This document shows, in pieces, positions 47,429 through 56,424 of a stretch of 64,000 bases of DNA (its first letter is position 1; every line of letters begins with the position of its first letter). The notes under the pieces are model-generated. The model was given only the letters and a program-made list of their open reading frames with translations. It was not told the DNA's origin and did no database searches. The stretch is from Arenimonas composti TR7-09 = DSM 18010 (GTDB taxonomy: Bacteria > Pseudomonadota > Gammaproteobacteria > Xanthomonadales > Xanthomonadaceae): the NCBI RefSeq assembly GCF_000426365.1, contig NZ_AUFF01000001.1:62001-126000 (forward strand). The letters run 5' to 3'. Both the position numbers and the translations under genes were made by a program.

Positions 47429-49402
47429 ATGCCGAATCTTCGCTTCCTGCTCGCAGCCCTGCTGCTCATTCCCGTCACCGTCGCGGCGCAGGCGCCACCG
47501 GCGGTCGACGTCGGTCCCTACATCCGCCGCCACAGCTTCGAGGACATGGTCGTTTCGCCGACCGGCCAGTACCTCGCCGCGACGGTGCCGCTCGAGGACC
47601 GCACCGGCCTGGTCGTGCTCCGCCGCGACACCCTGGAAGTCACCGCCCGCTTCACCCTCGGCAAGGACACCCACTTCCTCGACCTGACCTGGGTCAGCCC
47701 GGAGCGCCTGCTCGCGTCGATCGCCGAAGCGCACGGCAGCCGCGACCAGCCGTCGCTGACCGGCGAGCTGTTCGGCGTCGACGCCGACGGCCGCAACCAG
47801 CGGATGCTGGTCGGCTACCGCGCCGAGATCAATCCGCAGGCCTCGCGCCTGACCACCGCCAACGCCGACGCGGTCATCGCCTTCCTGGTCGACGACCTGC
47901 CGAAGGAGGACAACTACGTGCTGATCGGCGTGCGGCCGTTCGTGCCCGACGCCTACACCCGGCTCGAGCGCATGGACGTGCGCAACGGCCGGCGCACGCC
48001 GGTGACCCGGGTGTCGGCGAAGTACGCCAGCTTCTTCACCGACAACGCCAGCCGGGTGCGCGTCGCCGTGGGTGTCGACGGCGGCAATGCCAGCCAGCTC
48101 TTCCACCGCGCGAACGACGATGCGGAGTGGGTGCTGATCAACGACGAGAACAAGACCGGCCGCATCGAGTCGCCCATCGGCTTCTCGGCCGACGACCGCG
48201 TGCTCTACCTGCTGAGCCAGATGCCGGAAGGTCCGGATGCGCTGATCGCCTGGGACAGCGTCACCGGCGAGCGCAGCCCGGTGCTGCGGCACGCGTGGGC
48301 CGATCCCTACGACGTGCTGTACGCGATGGGCAACAACAACATTCCGGTCGGCCTCGGCTGGGCGGTCGGCAACCAGCCGGAGCTGGGCTTCGTCGCCCCC
48401 GAACATCCCGACGCGATGGTCTACCGGATGCTCGAGAAGGCCTTCCCGGGCCACCGGGTGGCGGTCACGTCGACGACCGACGACGGCAGGATCGCGCTGC
48501 TGCACCTGTCGAACGGCACCACCCCGGGCGAGTTCTTCCTGTTCGACATCGCCAACCGCAAGGCCGACCACCTCGCCAGCGCCGCCGAATGGATCGATCC
48601 GTCGGCGATGGGCGAAGTGCGGGCGATCGAACTGAAGGCGCGCGACGGCCTGACCCTGCGCGGCAAGCTCACGCTGCCGCCCGGCAGCGATGGCCGCGGG
48701 CTGCCGATGGTCGTGCTGCCGCACGGCGGCCCGTTCGGCGTGTTCGACGACTTCTCCTACGATTTCGAGAGCCAGCTGCTGGCGCGCGCCGGTTATGCGG
48801 TGCTGCAGGTGAACTTCCGCGGCTCCGGCGGCTACGGCCGCGCCTTCCAGCACGCCGGCGCCCGCCAGTGGGGCCGGACGATGCAGGACGACCTGACCGA
48901 CGCGACGAAGTGGGCGGTCTCGGAGGGCATCGCCGACGGCGGCCGCATCTGCATCTACGGCGCCAGCTATGGCGCCTATGCCTCGCTGATGGGCGTCGCC
49001 CGCGAGCCGGAGCTGTACCGCTGCGCGGTGGGCTACGTCGGTGTCTACGACCTGCCGCAGATGGTGCGCGACGATTCCGGCGACAGCGCCTCGATGGCGA
49101 CCTTCGCGCGCCAGTGGGTGGGCCGCCCCGAGGATCTCGACGCGGTGTCGCCGAATCGCCTCGCCGGCAACATCCGCGTGCCGGTGTTCCTGGCCTGGGG
49201 TGGCGAGGACGAGATCGCCAAGCCGGCGCATTCGCGCGCGATGGAACGCGCGCTCGCCGGTGCCGGCGTGCCGGTGGAGACGCTCTACTACCGCAACGAA
49301 TCGCACGGCTTCTACACCGCCGAGCACAAGCGCGAGTACTACGCGAAGCTGCTCGACTTCCTCGCCCGCCACATCGGCGGTGCTCGCGCGGCGGGCAACT
49401 GA
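47429..49402 (+). CDS. S9-family prolyl oligopeptidase, secreted
   Basis: 657 residues from ATG 47429 (CGGAG upstream). A signal peptide ([22 protein letters not shown]) is followed by a beta-propeller-like N-terminal half and a C-terminal alpha/beta hydrolase domain. The catalytic triad is Ser513 ([12 protein letters not shown]), Asp594 ([12 protein letters not shown]) and His626 (NESHGFYT). [37 protein letters not shown] is the oxyanion region. It is predicted to cleave short peptides in the periplasm or outside. It is inserted between dapD and the yffB-like/dapE pair; no functional link to DAP synthesis is evident. Confidence 0.9.
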   Translation: MPNLRFLLAALLLIPVTVAAQAPPAVDVGPYIRRHSFEDMVVSPTGQYLAATVPLEDRTGLVVLRRDTLEVTARFTLGKDTHFLDLTWVSPERLLASIAEAHGSRDQPSLTGELFGVDADGRNQRMLVGYRAEINPQASRLTTANADAVIAFLVDDLPKEDNYVLIGVRPFVPDAYTRLERMDVRNGRRTPVTRVSAKYASFFTDNASRVRVAVGVDGGNASQLFHRANDDAEWVLINDENKTGRIESPIGFSADDRVLYLLSQMPEGPDALIAWDSVTGERSPVLRHAWADPYDVLYAMGNNNIPVGLGWAVGNQPELGFVAPEHPDAMVYRMLEKAFPGHRVAVTSTTDDGRIALLHLSNGTTPGEFFLFDIANRKADHLASAAEWIDPSAMGEVRAIELKARDGLTLRGKLTLPPGSDGRGLPMVVLPHGGPFGVFDDFSYDFESQLLARAGYAVLQVNFRGSGGYGRAFQHAGARQWGRTMQDDLTDATKWAVSEGIADGGRICIYGASYGAYASLMGVAREPELYRCAVGYVGVYDLPQMVRDDSGDSASMATFARQWVGRPEDLDAVSPNRLAGNIRVPVFLAWGGEDEIAKPAHSRAMERALAGAGVPVETLYYRNESHGFYTAEHKREYYAKLLDFLARHIGGARAAGN

Positions 49403-49411
49403 GGCGGCGCG

Positions 49412-49771
49412 ATGACGATCGAGCTCTACGGCCTCGACACCTGCGACAGCTGCCGCAAGGCGCGCAACTGGCTGACGCGTTTCGGCATCGACTTCCGCTT
49501 CGTCGACCTGCGCGCGCAGCGGCAGGCGCCGGAGACGCTGAAGGCCTGGGCGGCCGCGCTCGGCGGCTGGCCGGCGCTGGTCAACCGGCAGTCGACGACA
49601 TGGCGGCAGTTGCCGGAGACGCGCAAGTCGCCCGGCAGCGACGCGGAATGGCTGTTGCTGCTGAAGGAATACCCGGCGCTGATCAAGCGCCCGGTGCTGG
49701 TCGACGATCAGGGCGTCGGCGTCGGCTTCAGCGACGCCGCCTGGAAGCGTCGCTTCGGGGTCGGCAAGTGA
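49412..49771 (+). CDS. ArsC/Spx-family thioredoxin-like protein (YffB type)
   Basis: 119 residues. It starts [21 protein letters not shown], with a CxxC at residues 11-14. [29 protein letters not shown] and [22 protein letters not shown] are the Spx/MgsR-YffB signatures. The family is arsenate-reductase-like in fold, but the YffB branch has no settled activity. The yffB-dapE order is conserved in gammaproteobacteria. The stop overlaps the dapE GTG start. Confidence 0.9.
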   Translation: MTIELYGLDTCDSCRKARNWLTRFGIDFRFVDLRAQRQAPETLKAWAAALGGWPALVNRQSTTWRQLPETRKSPGSDAEWLLLLKEYPALIKRPVLVDDQGVGVGFSDAAWKRRFGVGK

Positions 49772-50907
49772 ATGCCGCCGGCGACGTCGTCGCGCTGACG
49801 CAGGCGCTGATCGCGCGGCCGTCGGTGACGCCGGACGACGCCGGCTGCCAGGACCTGATCGCGGACCGGCTGGCCGCGGCCGGCTTCCGCATCGAACGCC
49901 TGGACCAGGGCGAGGTCCGCAACGTCTGGGCCGAACACGGCGACGGCGGCGACGTGCTGGTCTTCCTCGGCCATACCGACGTCGTGCCGCCGGGGCCGCG
50001 GGCCGACTGGCGCAGCGATCCGTTCGAGCCCACGCTGCGCGACGGCGTGCTCTACGGCCGCGGTGCCGCCGACATGAAGGGCAGCGTCGCCGCGTTCGTG
50101 GTCGCGCTCGAACAGTTCGTCGCGGCCCATCCGCAGCATCCGGGCACGATCGCGCTGCTGCTGACCTCGGACGAGGAGGGCGATGCGATCGACGGCGTGC
50201 GCTACGTTGCCGAGCGTTTCCGCCGCGAGGGCCGGCGCATCGATTTCTGCATCACCGGCGAACCCTCTTCGAAGCAGCGCCTCGGCGACCTGCTGCGGGT
50301 CGGCCGCCGCGGCACCCTGACCGGCAGCCTGGTCGTGCACGGCATCCAGGGCCACGTCGCCTACCCGGAAAAGGCGCGCAACCCGATCCACGCGCTGGCG
50401 CCGGCACTGGCCGAGCTGTGCGCGCGGCAATGGGACGACGGCTACCCGGAGTTCCCGCCGACCAGCTTCCAGGTCTCGAACCTGACGGCCGGCACCGGCG
50501 CCGGCAACGTGATTCCCGGCCGCTGCGAGCTGGTCTGCAACTTCCGCTACAACCCGGGCTGGACGGCGCCGGCGCTGGAAGCCGAGGTCGTGGCGGTGCT
50601 CGCACGCCACGGCCTGCAGTACGACCTGCGCTGGCATCGCGGCGGGGAGCCGTTCCTGACCGGCGAAGGCCGCCTGCGCGTGGCGGCACGTGCGGCACTC
50701 ACGGAACTGTGCGGCGGGTCGCCGGAGGAAAACACCGGCGGCGGCACCTCGGATGCCCGCTTCATCGCGCCTCTCGGCGCCGAGGTGGTGGAGCTGGGGC
50801 CCATCAACGCCAGCATCCACAAGGTCGACGAACACATCGCACTGGCCGAACTCGAGCGCCTCCCCGCGCTTTACCGAGCCGTCGCCGAGCGTCTGCTGCT
50901 CGCCTGA
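49768..50907 (+). CDS. dapE: Succinyl-diaminopimelate desuccinylase
   Basis: 379 residues from GTG 49768 overlapping the preceding stop. M20 metallopeptidase motifs include [11 protein letters not shown] (His69, Asp71), [21 protein letters not shown] and [42 protein letters not shown] is DapE-specific. It hydrolyses N-succinyl-LL-DAP in lysine and peptidoglycan precursor synthesis. A much longer open frame upstream in the same phase is a shadow of neighbouring genes. Confidence 0.95.
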   Translation: MNAAGDVVALTQALIARPSVTPDDAGCQDLIADRLAAAGFRIERLDQGEVRNVWAEHGDGGDVLVFLGHTDVVPPGPRADWRSDPFEPTLRDGVLYGRGAADMKGSVAAFVVALEQFVAAHPQHPGTIALLLTSDEEGDAIDGVRYVAERFRREGRRIDFCITGEPSSKQRLGDLLRVGRRGTLTGSLVVHGIQGHVAYPEKARNPIHALAPALAELCARQWDDGYPEFPPTSFQVSNLTAGTGAGNVIPGRCELVCNFRYNPGWTAPALEAEVVAVLARHGLQYDLRWHRGGEPFLTGEGRLRVAARAALTELCGGSPEENTGGGTSDARFIAPLGAEVVELGPINASIHKVDEHIALAELERLPALYRAVAERLLLA

Positions 50908-50929
50908 AACCTTCCGCGCTCCCGGTGTC

Positions 50930-51373
50930 TCAGGCGGCGGCGTCGAACCAGGCCGAATCGGCCCGGGCGCCGGCGCGCGTTTCCTTCAGCGTGCGCAGGA
51001 TCCCGAGCACGTCGCGGTGCACGGCCTGCAGGCCCTCGTCCTGGGCGGTGCGCGTCTCGTGGTACACGACCGCCAGCCAGGTGCCGACGCTGCGCTGGCG
51101 CAGCTGGATGGCGCGGTCGTCGACGCGGCTGGCGCAGATCTCGGCGACCGGCGACCACGGCCGGTACATCGACGGGGACGTGTCGCCGTACAGATGCGGC
51201 AGCGGCAGCGCGGCCGCGGCGCGGATCTCGTTGAGCGTGTGGTCGGCGGTCTGGCGCCGCTGTTCCGGTGTCATCGCCTCGACGGCGCGGCGTACCGCGG
51301 CGGCCTGGCGGGTGAGCATCATCCGACGCCATTGCGTCAGCAGCTTGAGCAGGAAATCCATTCGTTCTTTCAC
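50930..51373 (-). CDS. Hypothetical protein
   Basis: About 147 residues, helical, with no signal peptide or membrane segment. Notable phrases are FLLKLLTQWRRMMLTRQAAAV, MTPEQRRQTADHTLNEI and YHETRTAQDEGLQAVHRDVLGILRTL. The start is GTG 51373 or ATG 51361 (MDFLLKLL); the ribosome site does not decide. It is convergent with dapE, ending 22 bp from it. I do not recognise the family. Confidence 0.55.
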   Translation of the reverse strand: MKERMDFLLKLLTQWRRMMLTRQAAAVRRAVEAMTPEQRRQTADHTLNEIRAAAALPLPHLYGDTSPSMYRPWSPVAEICASRVDDRAIQLRQRSVGTWLAVVYHETRTAQDEGLQAVHRDVLGILRTLKETRAGARADSAWFDAAA

Positions 51374-51521
51374 CTTCAGCAGTTGATCATGCTGCGGTGA
51401 ATCGCTCCCCCTGACGGCGACCCACCCGTCTCCGCCCCGGCGGAGCGAGCCGGGGCGTGAGCCGTTTATGCACCCGAATTGTGCCGTGTGTCACCGCACT
51501 TTTTCCGTTTTGTGCACAAGT

Positions 51522-53903
51522 TCACAGTTCCGCTGACAGCCGCAAGCGGTATTGCGCAGGCCCGGGCAGGAACGGCGACGGATCGCCGCGCACCCAGTCG
51601 GCATGGCCGGCGCCCCAGAACGGCGACAGCGGATGACCACTCTGGCCGCCGGGCATGTGCACGATGCCCTCGGCCTCGTGGCCCGGCGCGACGACCATGC
51701 GTTCGCTGGCGCCGAAGGCCGGGGACTGCACCCGCGGCATGTGGCCGTCGCCGGCGAGCCGATCGGCGGGCATGCACAGCAGGCCGCGCGTGAAGGCCGG
51801 CAACGCCGCGGCGAGCGGATGGCAGATCGCGGCGGTATTGCGCTCGCCCCAGCGCCGCTGCGCCAGCGGCCCGGTCGCCTCGAGCTGCGAGCGCACTTCG
51901 CCGGCGGCATCGGCGAGCAGCGCGTCCCAGCTCGCGTAGGCGCGTGGCAGCAGGTGCGCGGGGCGCTGTTCGAGCAGTGGCCAGGCGACGGCTTCGAACT
52001 GCGGCAGGTCGGGCATCACGAAGTCGTCGCCGAGCGCCGCCATCGCCGGCGCCAGCAGGCCCTGCTGCAGCCGCCCGAGCACCGCCAGGCGCCAGCCGCG
52101 GACGATGCGGTAGCCGGCCGACGCGGGGTCGGCGCGACCGTTCCAGTCGGCGGCAGCGGCCGCCAGCGCCTGCAGCGCCGGATCGCCGCGCTGCGCCTCG
52201 GCGGCGAGCAGCTCGTGCCAGCGCTGCAGGAACAGCGCGCGGTCGTCGAGCTGGATCGCCAGCAGGTCGGTTTCGGTGAAGGACTCACGCGCGAACAGGC
52301 CGTCGCGGATCTGCCGCGCGCGGGCGCCGTGGGCGTAGCCGGCGTCGCCGACGAGGGCCAGCGCCTCGCCGTCGACGAGACGGTTGTTCGCCGACCACAG
52401 CCGCCCCGATGGCGGATCGACGATCTGCGGGTTGTGGATCGGATCCAGCCAGCCGACCCAGCGGCAGGGCGCATCGACGCTCATCGGCAGCGTCGGCGTG
52501 CAGTCGCCGCGGCGGTCGGGCAGGCGGCCGGTCAGGCGCCAGGCGATGCGGCCACCGGCGTCGGCGACCAGCAGGTTCTGCGCCGGGATGCCGGCGCCGT
52601 CGGCGACCAGCAGGGCGTGGTCGACGTCCGGTGCGAACACCATGTCGGCCAGGCCCAGGTTCAGCGCCCCCGGCAGCTGTGCGCTCCAGCGCAGCGCCAG
52701 CGCATTGCCGTCGGGCAGGTCGGCGACGATCGGGCCCCAGCGGGTGTCGCGGACGACGAACGGTACCCGCTCGCGGCCGCGCACCTCGATCCATTCGGTG
52801 GTCTGCAGCACCAGCGCCTGGCCGTCATGCGTGTAGTACAGGCCGTCGCCCTGGCCGCTCCATTCGACCTTGTAGAAATCCAGCCAGTCGCCGTAGCTGT
52901 TGGTGAACCCCCAGGCGACCCGGGTGTTGCTGCCGGCGATCACCGACGGCAGGCCGGGCAGGGTGAAGCCGGCGACGTCGACCCGGCCGTCGGGCGCGCG
53001 CGTGTCCGGCCAGCGCAGACGGGCGCGGAACCACAGATTCGGTGCGCGCAGGCCGAGGTGCATGTCGTTGGCGAGGATCGCGCGGCCGTCGGCGGTCAGC
53101 GTGCCGGCCACCGCGAAGTTGTTGCTGCCCGGCGCGGCGGCTTCCGAATGTTCGCCGTCGCTCGTCGCCGCGGGTACCGGCAGCGTGCGCAGGTCGAGTT
53201 CGTCGGCCCCCGGCAGCGGCGCGTCGCCGCGCGGGTCGCCGAGCAGCGGCGCGTCCCAGGCGCTGCCGTCGCGGGCGACGAGGGCATACAGCGCAGGCGG
53301 CACGACTTCGCGGATGCGCCACAGTGCCAGCTCGCGCGAGTTCGCCTCGTCCTGCAGGTCGAAGAACATCGCATAGCCGACCAGGGCGCTGTCCTCGACC
53401 GTCCACGGCTGCGGTTCGGCCTGCAGCAGCTCGTAGGCCCAGGGCTTGCGCGCCAGCGCCTGCAGACCGGCGTTGACGCCGTCGCGGTAGGCCTCGAGCT
53501 GGGCCAGGCGGCCGCCGGCGAAAGCCTCGAAATCCTGGGCCAGGCGGGCGCGCAGGCGATGCACCCGCGCCGCCTTGTCGCGCTCGAGGGCGCGTTCGCC
53601 GAACAGCGCCGACAGCTCGCCGGCGGCGGAGCGGCGCAGCAGGTCCATTTCGAAGAAGCGTTCCTGCGCGTGCACGAAGCCGATCGCGCGGTAGGCGTCG
53701 AGTTCGTTCGCGGCGTCGATCGTCACCACCCCGAGGGCGTCGCGTTCGACCGTCACCGGCGCCGACAGGCCCGGCAGTGCCGCCTCACCCTCCAGCTGCG
53801 GCAGGCTGCCGCGCCACAGCCACCACAGCACGCCGATCGCCACGAGCCCGAGCACCACCAGCACCGCCAGCCCGCGGGCGGCGAATCGAAGCAACCTGCG
53901 CAT
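51522..53903 (-). CDS. Penicillin acylase-family N-terminal nucleophile hydrolase
   Basis: 793 residues. An N-terminal membrane anchor (about residues 9-31, ARGLAVLVVLGLVAIGVLWW) is followed by the alpha chain, a cleavage-site serine at Ser260 in PGSNNFAVAG (nucleophile after autoprocessing), then NDMHLGLRAPNLWFRARL and VAWGFTNSYGDWLDFYKVEW of the beta chain. The family includes penicillin, cephalosporin and acyl-homoserine lactone acylases; the substrate cannot be told here. ATG 53903 is preferred because AGGGGAAGG lies just upstream; ATG 53918 is possible. It is monocistronic, with a palindromic repeat upstream. Confidence 0.9.
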   Translation of the reverse strand: MRRLLRFAARGLAVLVVLGLVAIGVLWWLWRGSLPQLEGEAALPGLSAPVTVERDALGVVTIDAANELDAYRAIGFVHAQERFFEMDLLRRSAAGELSALFGERALERDKAARVHRLRARLAQDFEAFAGGRLAQLEAYRDGVNAGLQALARKPWAYELLQAEPQPWTVEDSALVGYAMFFDLQDEANSRELALWRIREVVPPALYALVARDGSAWDAPLLGDPRGDAPLPGADELDLRTLPVPAATSDGEHSEAAAPGSNNFAVAGTLTADGRAILANDMHLGLRAPNLWFRARLRWPDTRAPDGRVDVAGFTLPGLPSVIAGSNTRVAWGFTNSYGDWLDFYKVEWSGQGDGLYYTHDGQALVLQTTEWIEVRGRERVPFVVRDTRWGPIVADLPDGNALALRWSAQLPGALNLGLADMVFAPDVDHALLVADGAGIPAQNLLVADAGGRIAWRLTGRLPDRRGDCTPTLPMSVDAPCRWVGWLDPIHNPQIVDPPSGRLWSANNRLVDGEALALVGDAGYAHGARARQIRDGLFARESFTETDLLAIQLDDRALFLQRWHELLAAEAQRGDPALQALAAAAADWNGRADPASAGYRIVRGWRLAVLGRLQQGLLAPAMAALGDDFVMPDLPQFEAVAWPLLEQRPAHLLPRAYASWDALLADAAGEVRSQLEATGPLAQRRWGERNTAAICHPLAAALPAFTRGLLCMPADRLAGDGHMPRVQSPAFGASERMVVAPGHEAEGIVHMPGGQSGHPLSPFWGAGHADWVRGDPSPFLPGPAQYRLRLSAEL

Positions 53904-53957
53904 GCCTTCCCCTGTCATTCCCGCTTCCCCCGAAGGATCGCGTATCGCCCCGGGCCG

Positions 53958-54143
53958 CGCCACCGCTTCGAATGCCGCTGTCGGGTTCGGCGGGCGCGCG
54001 GTGATCGCAGGGGTCGTTTTCCGGACACGCCGTGAATACGTCCCTGTAGGCTCCTCGGCGACATCCATGTCGCCGAAGGTCCGGAAAACGACCCCTGCGG
54101 TCACCGCCACCGGAGAATCGATGGCGGCATTCGAAGAGTGGCG
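53958..54143. repeat. ~190-bp nested palindromic element
   Basis: Inner arms 53998-54026 and 54079-54107 are inverted copies (29 bp, one mismatch) with core CAGGGGTCGTTTTCCGGAC. Outer arms (53966-53978 with 54124-54136, CTTCGAATGCCGC) pair again. The centre holds a third palindrome, CGGCGACATCCATGTCGCCG. It fills most of the 344-bp spacer (53919-54262) between the acylase gene and the small membrane protein genes; the rest of that spacer shows no gene. No transposase is present. It looks like a dispersed non-autonomous palindrome. Confidence 0.75.
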
Positions 54144-54262
54144 GTGCGACCGGAATGAGCTTCGGACTTCGGGCGAAGGGGCGCTGGCGACGACACCGAA
54201 AGCGGTCGCCGCCGCCGACGAACCCACACCCGGCCGCACGAGCTCCCGGCCAGGAACGCGGC

Positions 54263-54583
54263 TCAGCGCGCGAGTGCGCCGCGGCGGAGGAGCTGGCGGC
54301 GGAGGAGGATGGCGACGAGGACGACGCCGAGGAAGGCCGCGTAGGAGAGCGTGCTGGCGAGGATCTGCGGCCAGAGCTTGCCGTAGGAAGTGTCGGCGAT
54401 GTCGAGGCTGAGCCACGTGCTCCAGACCCCCGCGCCCGTCGCCAGCGCCAGCGCGCCGGCGTCGTACAGCCGGCGCGTGCGGCCGCGCGGTTGCCGCGGC
54501 CAGTACCAGTAGGCCCAGCCGAGGATCGCGAACCACGGCAGGAACAGGATCATCGCGAGGTTGAGTTCGACCAGCGGATTCAT
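54263..54583 (-). CDS. Small three-helix membrane protein
   Basis: 106 residues with three hydrophobic segments: residues 8-28 (NLAMILFLPWFAILGWAYWYW), about 44-64 and about 80-97, and basic ends. It begins 9 bp after the DUF2909 gene and is probably co-transcribed with it. No catalytic or binding motif is visible; function unknown. Confidence 0.6.
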   Translation of the reverse strand: MNPLVELNLAMILFLPWFAILGWAYWYWPRQPRGRTRRLYDAGALALATGAGVWSTWLSLDIADTSYGKLWPQILASTLSYAAFLGVVLVAILLRRQLLRRGALAR

Positions 54584-54592
54584 CGCCGCGAC

Positions 54593-54802
54593 TCAGCCCC
54601 GGTGCACGTCATGCGGCTGCAGCACGCCGGTGGCGATGCCGGCGATCACCAGCAGGATCAGCGCGACCGACAACGCGATGCGCTTGGTCAGGGCGTTGAC
54701 GGTGCGGTTGGTCGTGCCCTTGTCGACGACCATGTAGTACAGGCCGGCGCCCAGGTTCCAGACGATCAGCGCCAGGACCGCGACGATGAACAGGGTCTTC
54801 AT
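54593..54802 (-). CDS. DUF2909-type twin-transmembrane protein
   Basis: 69 residues: MKTLFIVAVLALIVWNLGAG forms helix 1, a short loop contains DKGTTNRTVNALTKRI, and helix 2 is LSVALILLVIAGIATGVL. The arrangement matches DUF2909 (twin transmembrane) proteins often found near respiratory oxidase genes; no oxidase is in view here. GGAGG lies 5 bases before ATG 54802. It is divergent from the MocR-type regulator. Confidence 0.75.
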   Translation of the reverse strand: MKTLFIVAVLALIVWNLGAGLYYMVVDKGTTNRTVNALTKRIALSVALILLVIAGIATGVLQPHDVHRG

Positions 54803-54952
54803 GCGAACCTCCGGTTCGTTCGACCCGGCACCCACGGCGAAGCCGGGGAGGAGCGGGGATGGCGTATGGTAGGGCGACCGGATCAGTTCCGGGAGAAGCA
54901 ATTCCGTGACCGGAAACCATATCAGTCGCCCTCGTTCAGGCTGGCGCCGGGA

Positions 54953-56398
54953 ATGTCTGCCCCGCCGCACGTGCAGGGGCTCGCGGTGAAGCGGTACGAG
55001 ACCCTCGCGGCCGAGGTCGCGGCGGCGATCGCCGCCGGCCTGTTCGCGCCGGGGCAGCGGCTGCCGTCGATCCGCCAGGCCAGCCGCGACCGCGGCGTCA
55101 GTCCGTCGACGGTGTTCGAAGCCTATTCGCGGCTCGAGGCCCAGGGCCTGGTCGAGGTGCGTCCGCGCTCCGGCTGGTACGTCACCGCGGTGGCGCCACC
55201 GCGGCCACCGGAGCCGGAGCGGCGCTCGGCACCGGACGGCGAGGCGCGGCCGGTGACCACCGGAGAACTGGTGTTCTCGCTGCTGGCGTCGACGATGCGC
55301 CGCGACGTCGTGCCGCTCGGCAGCGCCTTCCCGGACCCGGCGCTGTTCCCGCATGCGCGCCTGGCCGGCGAACTGGCGCGCGCCGGCCGTCGCCTCGGCG
55401 CGGACCCGCGCGCCGCCGGCGACGACCTGACGCCGGGCAGCCTCGCCCTGCGCCGGCAGATCGCCCTGCGCTACGCCGCGGCCGGCGCCCGCGTCGATCC
55501 GGAAGCGATCGTGGTCACCAACGGCGCCCTCGAGGCGCTGAACCTGTGCATCGCCGCGATTTGCCGTCCCGGCGACACCGTGATCGTCGAATCGCCGTGT
55601 TTCTACGCCTGCCTGCAGGTGCTGGCCCGGCACGGCCTGCACGCGCTCGAGGTCGCCACCGATCCGCGCACCGGCGTCGACCTCGAGGCGCTGGAGGTGG
55701 CGATCCTGCGGCATCGTCCGGCGGCGGCGTGGGTGATGACCGACTTCCAGAATCCGCTCGGCGCCTCGATGGACGCGGCGAAGAAGCAGGCGCTGGTCGC
55801 GCTCGCCAGCCGCCACCGCCTGCCGCTGATCGAGGATGCCGTTTACGCCGACCTGCACGACGGCCCCCGGCCGGTGTCGACGAAGGCCTTCGACGGCGAG
55901 GGCTGGGTGCTGCACTGCGGCTCGTTCTCGAAAACGCTGGCGCCGGGCTGGCGGGTCGGCTGGTGTGCGCCGGGGCGTTTCGCGCGCGAGGTCGCGCAGC
56001 AGAAGCTGGCGGCGTCGCTGGCGACCAACGTGCCCGCCCAGCTCGGCATCGCCGCGTGGCTCGAACACGGCAGCTTCGAGCGTCACCTGCGACGCCTGCG
56101 CGCGACGCTGGCGGAGTGGCGCGAACGTTACCGCCAGCGCGTGCAGGCGCATTTCCCCGCCGGCACCCGCATCGGCCGGCCCGGCGGCGGTTATTTCCTG
56201 TGGATCGAACTGCCCGAACAGGTCGACGTGATGGCGCTGCAGCGCGCGGCGATGGCGCGCGGCATCAGTCTGTCGCCGGGGCCGATGTTCTCGGCGTCGG
56301 CCGGCTTCACGCACCACCTGCGCATGAACTGCGGCTACCGGCCGGATGCGCGCGTCGCCGAAGCGATCGCCGTGCTGGGCGACCTCGCGGCCCTGTAG
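54953..56398 (+). CDS. MocR-type GntR/aminotransferase transcription regulator
   Basis: 481 residues. A GntR winged helix is at the N-terminus (YETLAAEVAAAIAAGLFAPGQRLPSIRQASRDRGVSPSTVFEAYSRLEAQGLVEVRPRSGWYV), followed by a class I aminotransferase-like domain. In the latter, SFSKTLAPGWRVGW holds the PLP-binding Lys and MTDFQNPLGASM the PLP-contacting Asn/Pro. MocR proteins sense PLP or an amino-donor and regulate nearby genes; the obvious candidate target is the divergent DUF2909 operon. The stop codon lies within a REP-like unit. Longer upstream starts lie in the repeat region and are unlikely. Confidence 0.88.
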   Translation: MSAPPHVQGLAVKRYETLAAEVAAAIAAGLFAPGQRLPSIRQASRDRGVSPSTVFEAYSRLEAQGLVEVRPRSGWYVTAVAPPRPPEPERRSAPDGEARPVTTGELVFSLLASTMRRDVVPLGSAFPDPALFPHARLAGELARAGRRLGADPRAAGDDLTPGSLALRRQIALRYAAAGARVDPEAIVVTNGALEALNLCIAAICRPGDTVIVESPCFYACLQVLARHGLHALEVATDPRTGVDLEALEVAILRHRPAAAWVMTDFQNPLGASMDAAKKQALVALASRHRLPLIEDAVYADLHDGPRPVSTKAFDGEGWVLHCGSFSKTLAPGWRVGWCAPGRFAREVAQQKLAASLATNVPAQLGIAAWLEHGSFERHLRRLRATLAEWRERYRQRVQAHFPAGTRIGRPGGGYFLWIELPEQVDVMALQRAAMARGISLSPGPMFSASAGFTHHLRMNCGYRPDARVAEAIAVLGDLAAL

Positions 56399-56416
56399 GA
56401 GCGGCTTCAGCCGCGA
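56397..56416 (+). repeat. 20-bp REP-like palindrome, copy 3
   Basis: AGGAGCGGCTTCAGCCGCGA, identical to 18715-18734 (other strand) and 24469-24488. It contributes the last two bases of the MocR-type gene stop codon and lies 9 bp before the convergent cytochrome-rhodanese gene end. Confidence 0.8.
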
Positions 56417-56424
56417 TGTGCGGT

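Noticed and set aside
46699-49767. Long upstream extension of the dapE reading frame
   Set aside because: The extra codons overlap dapD, the S9 peptidase and the ArsC-like gene in another frame; dapE similarity begins at GTG 49768.
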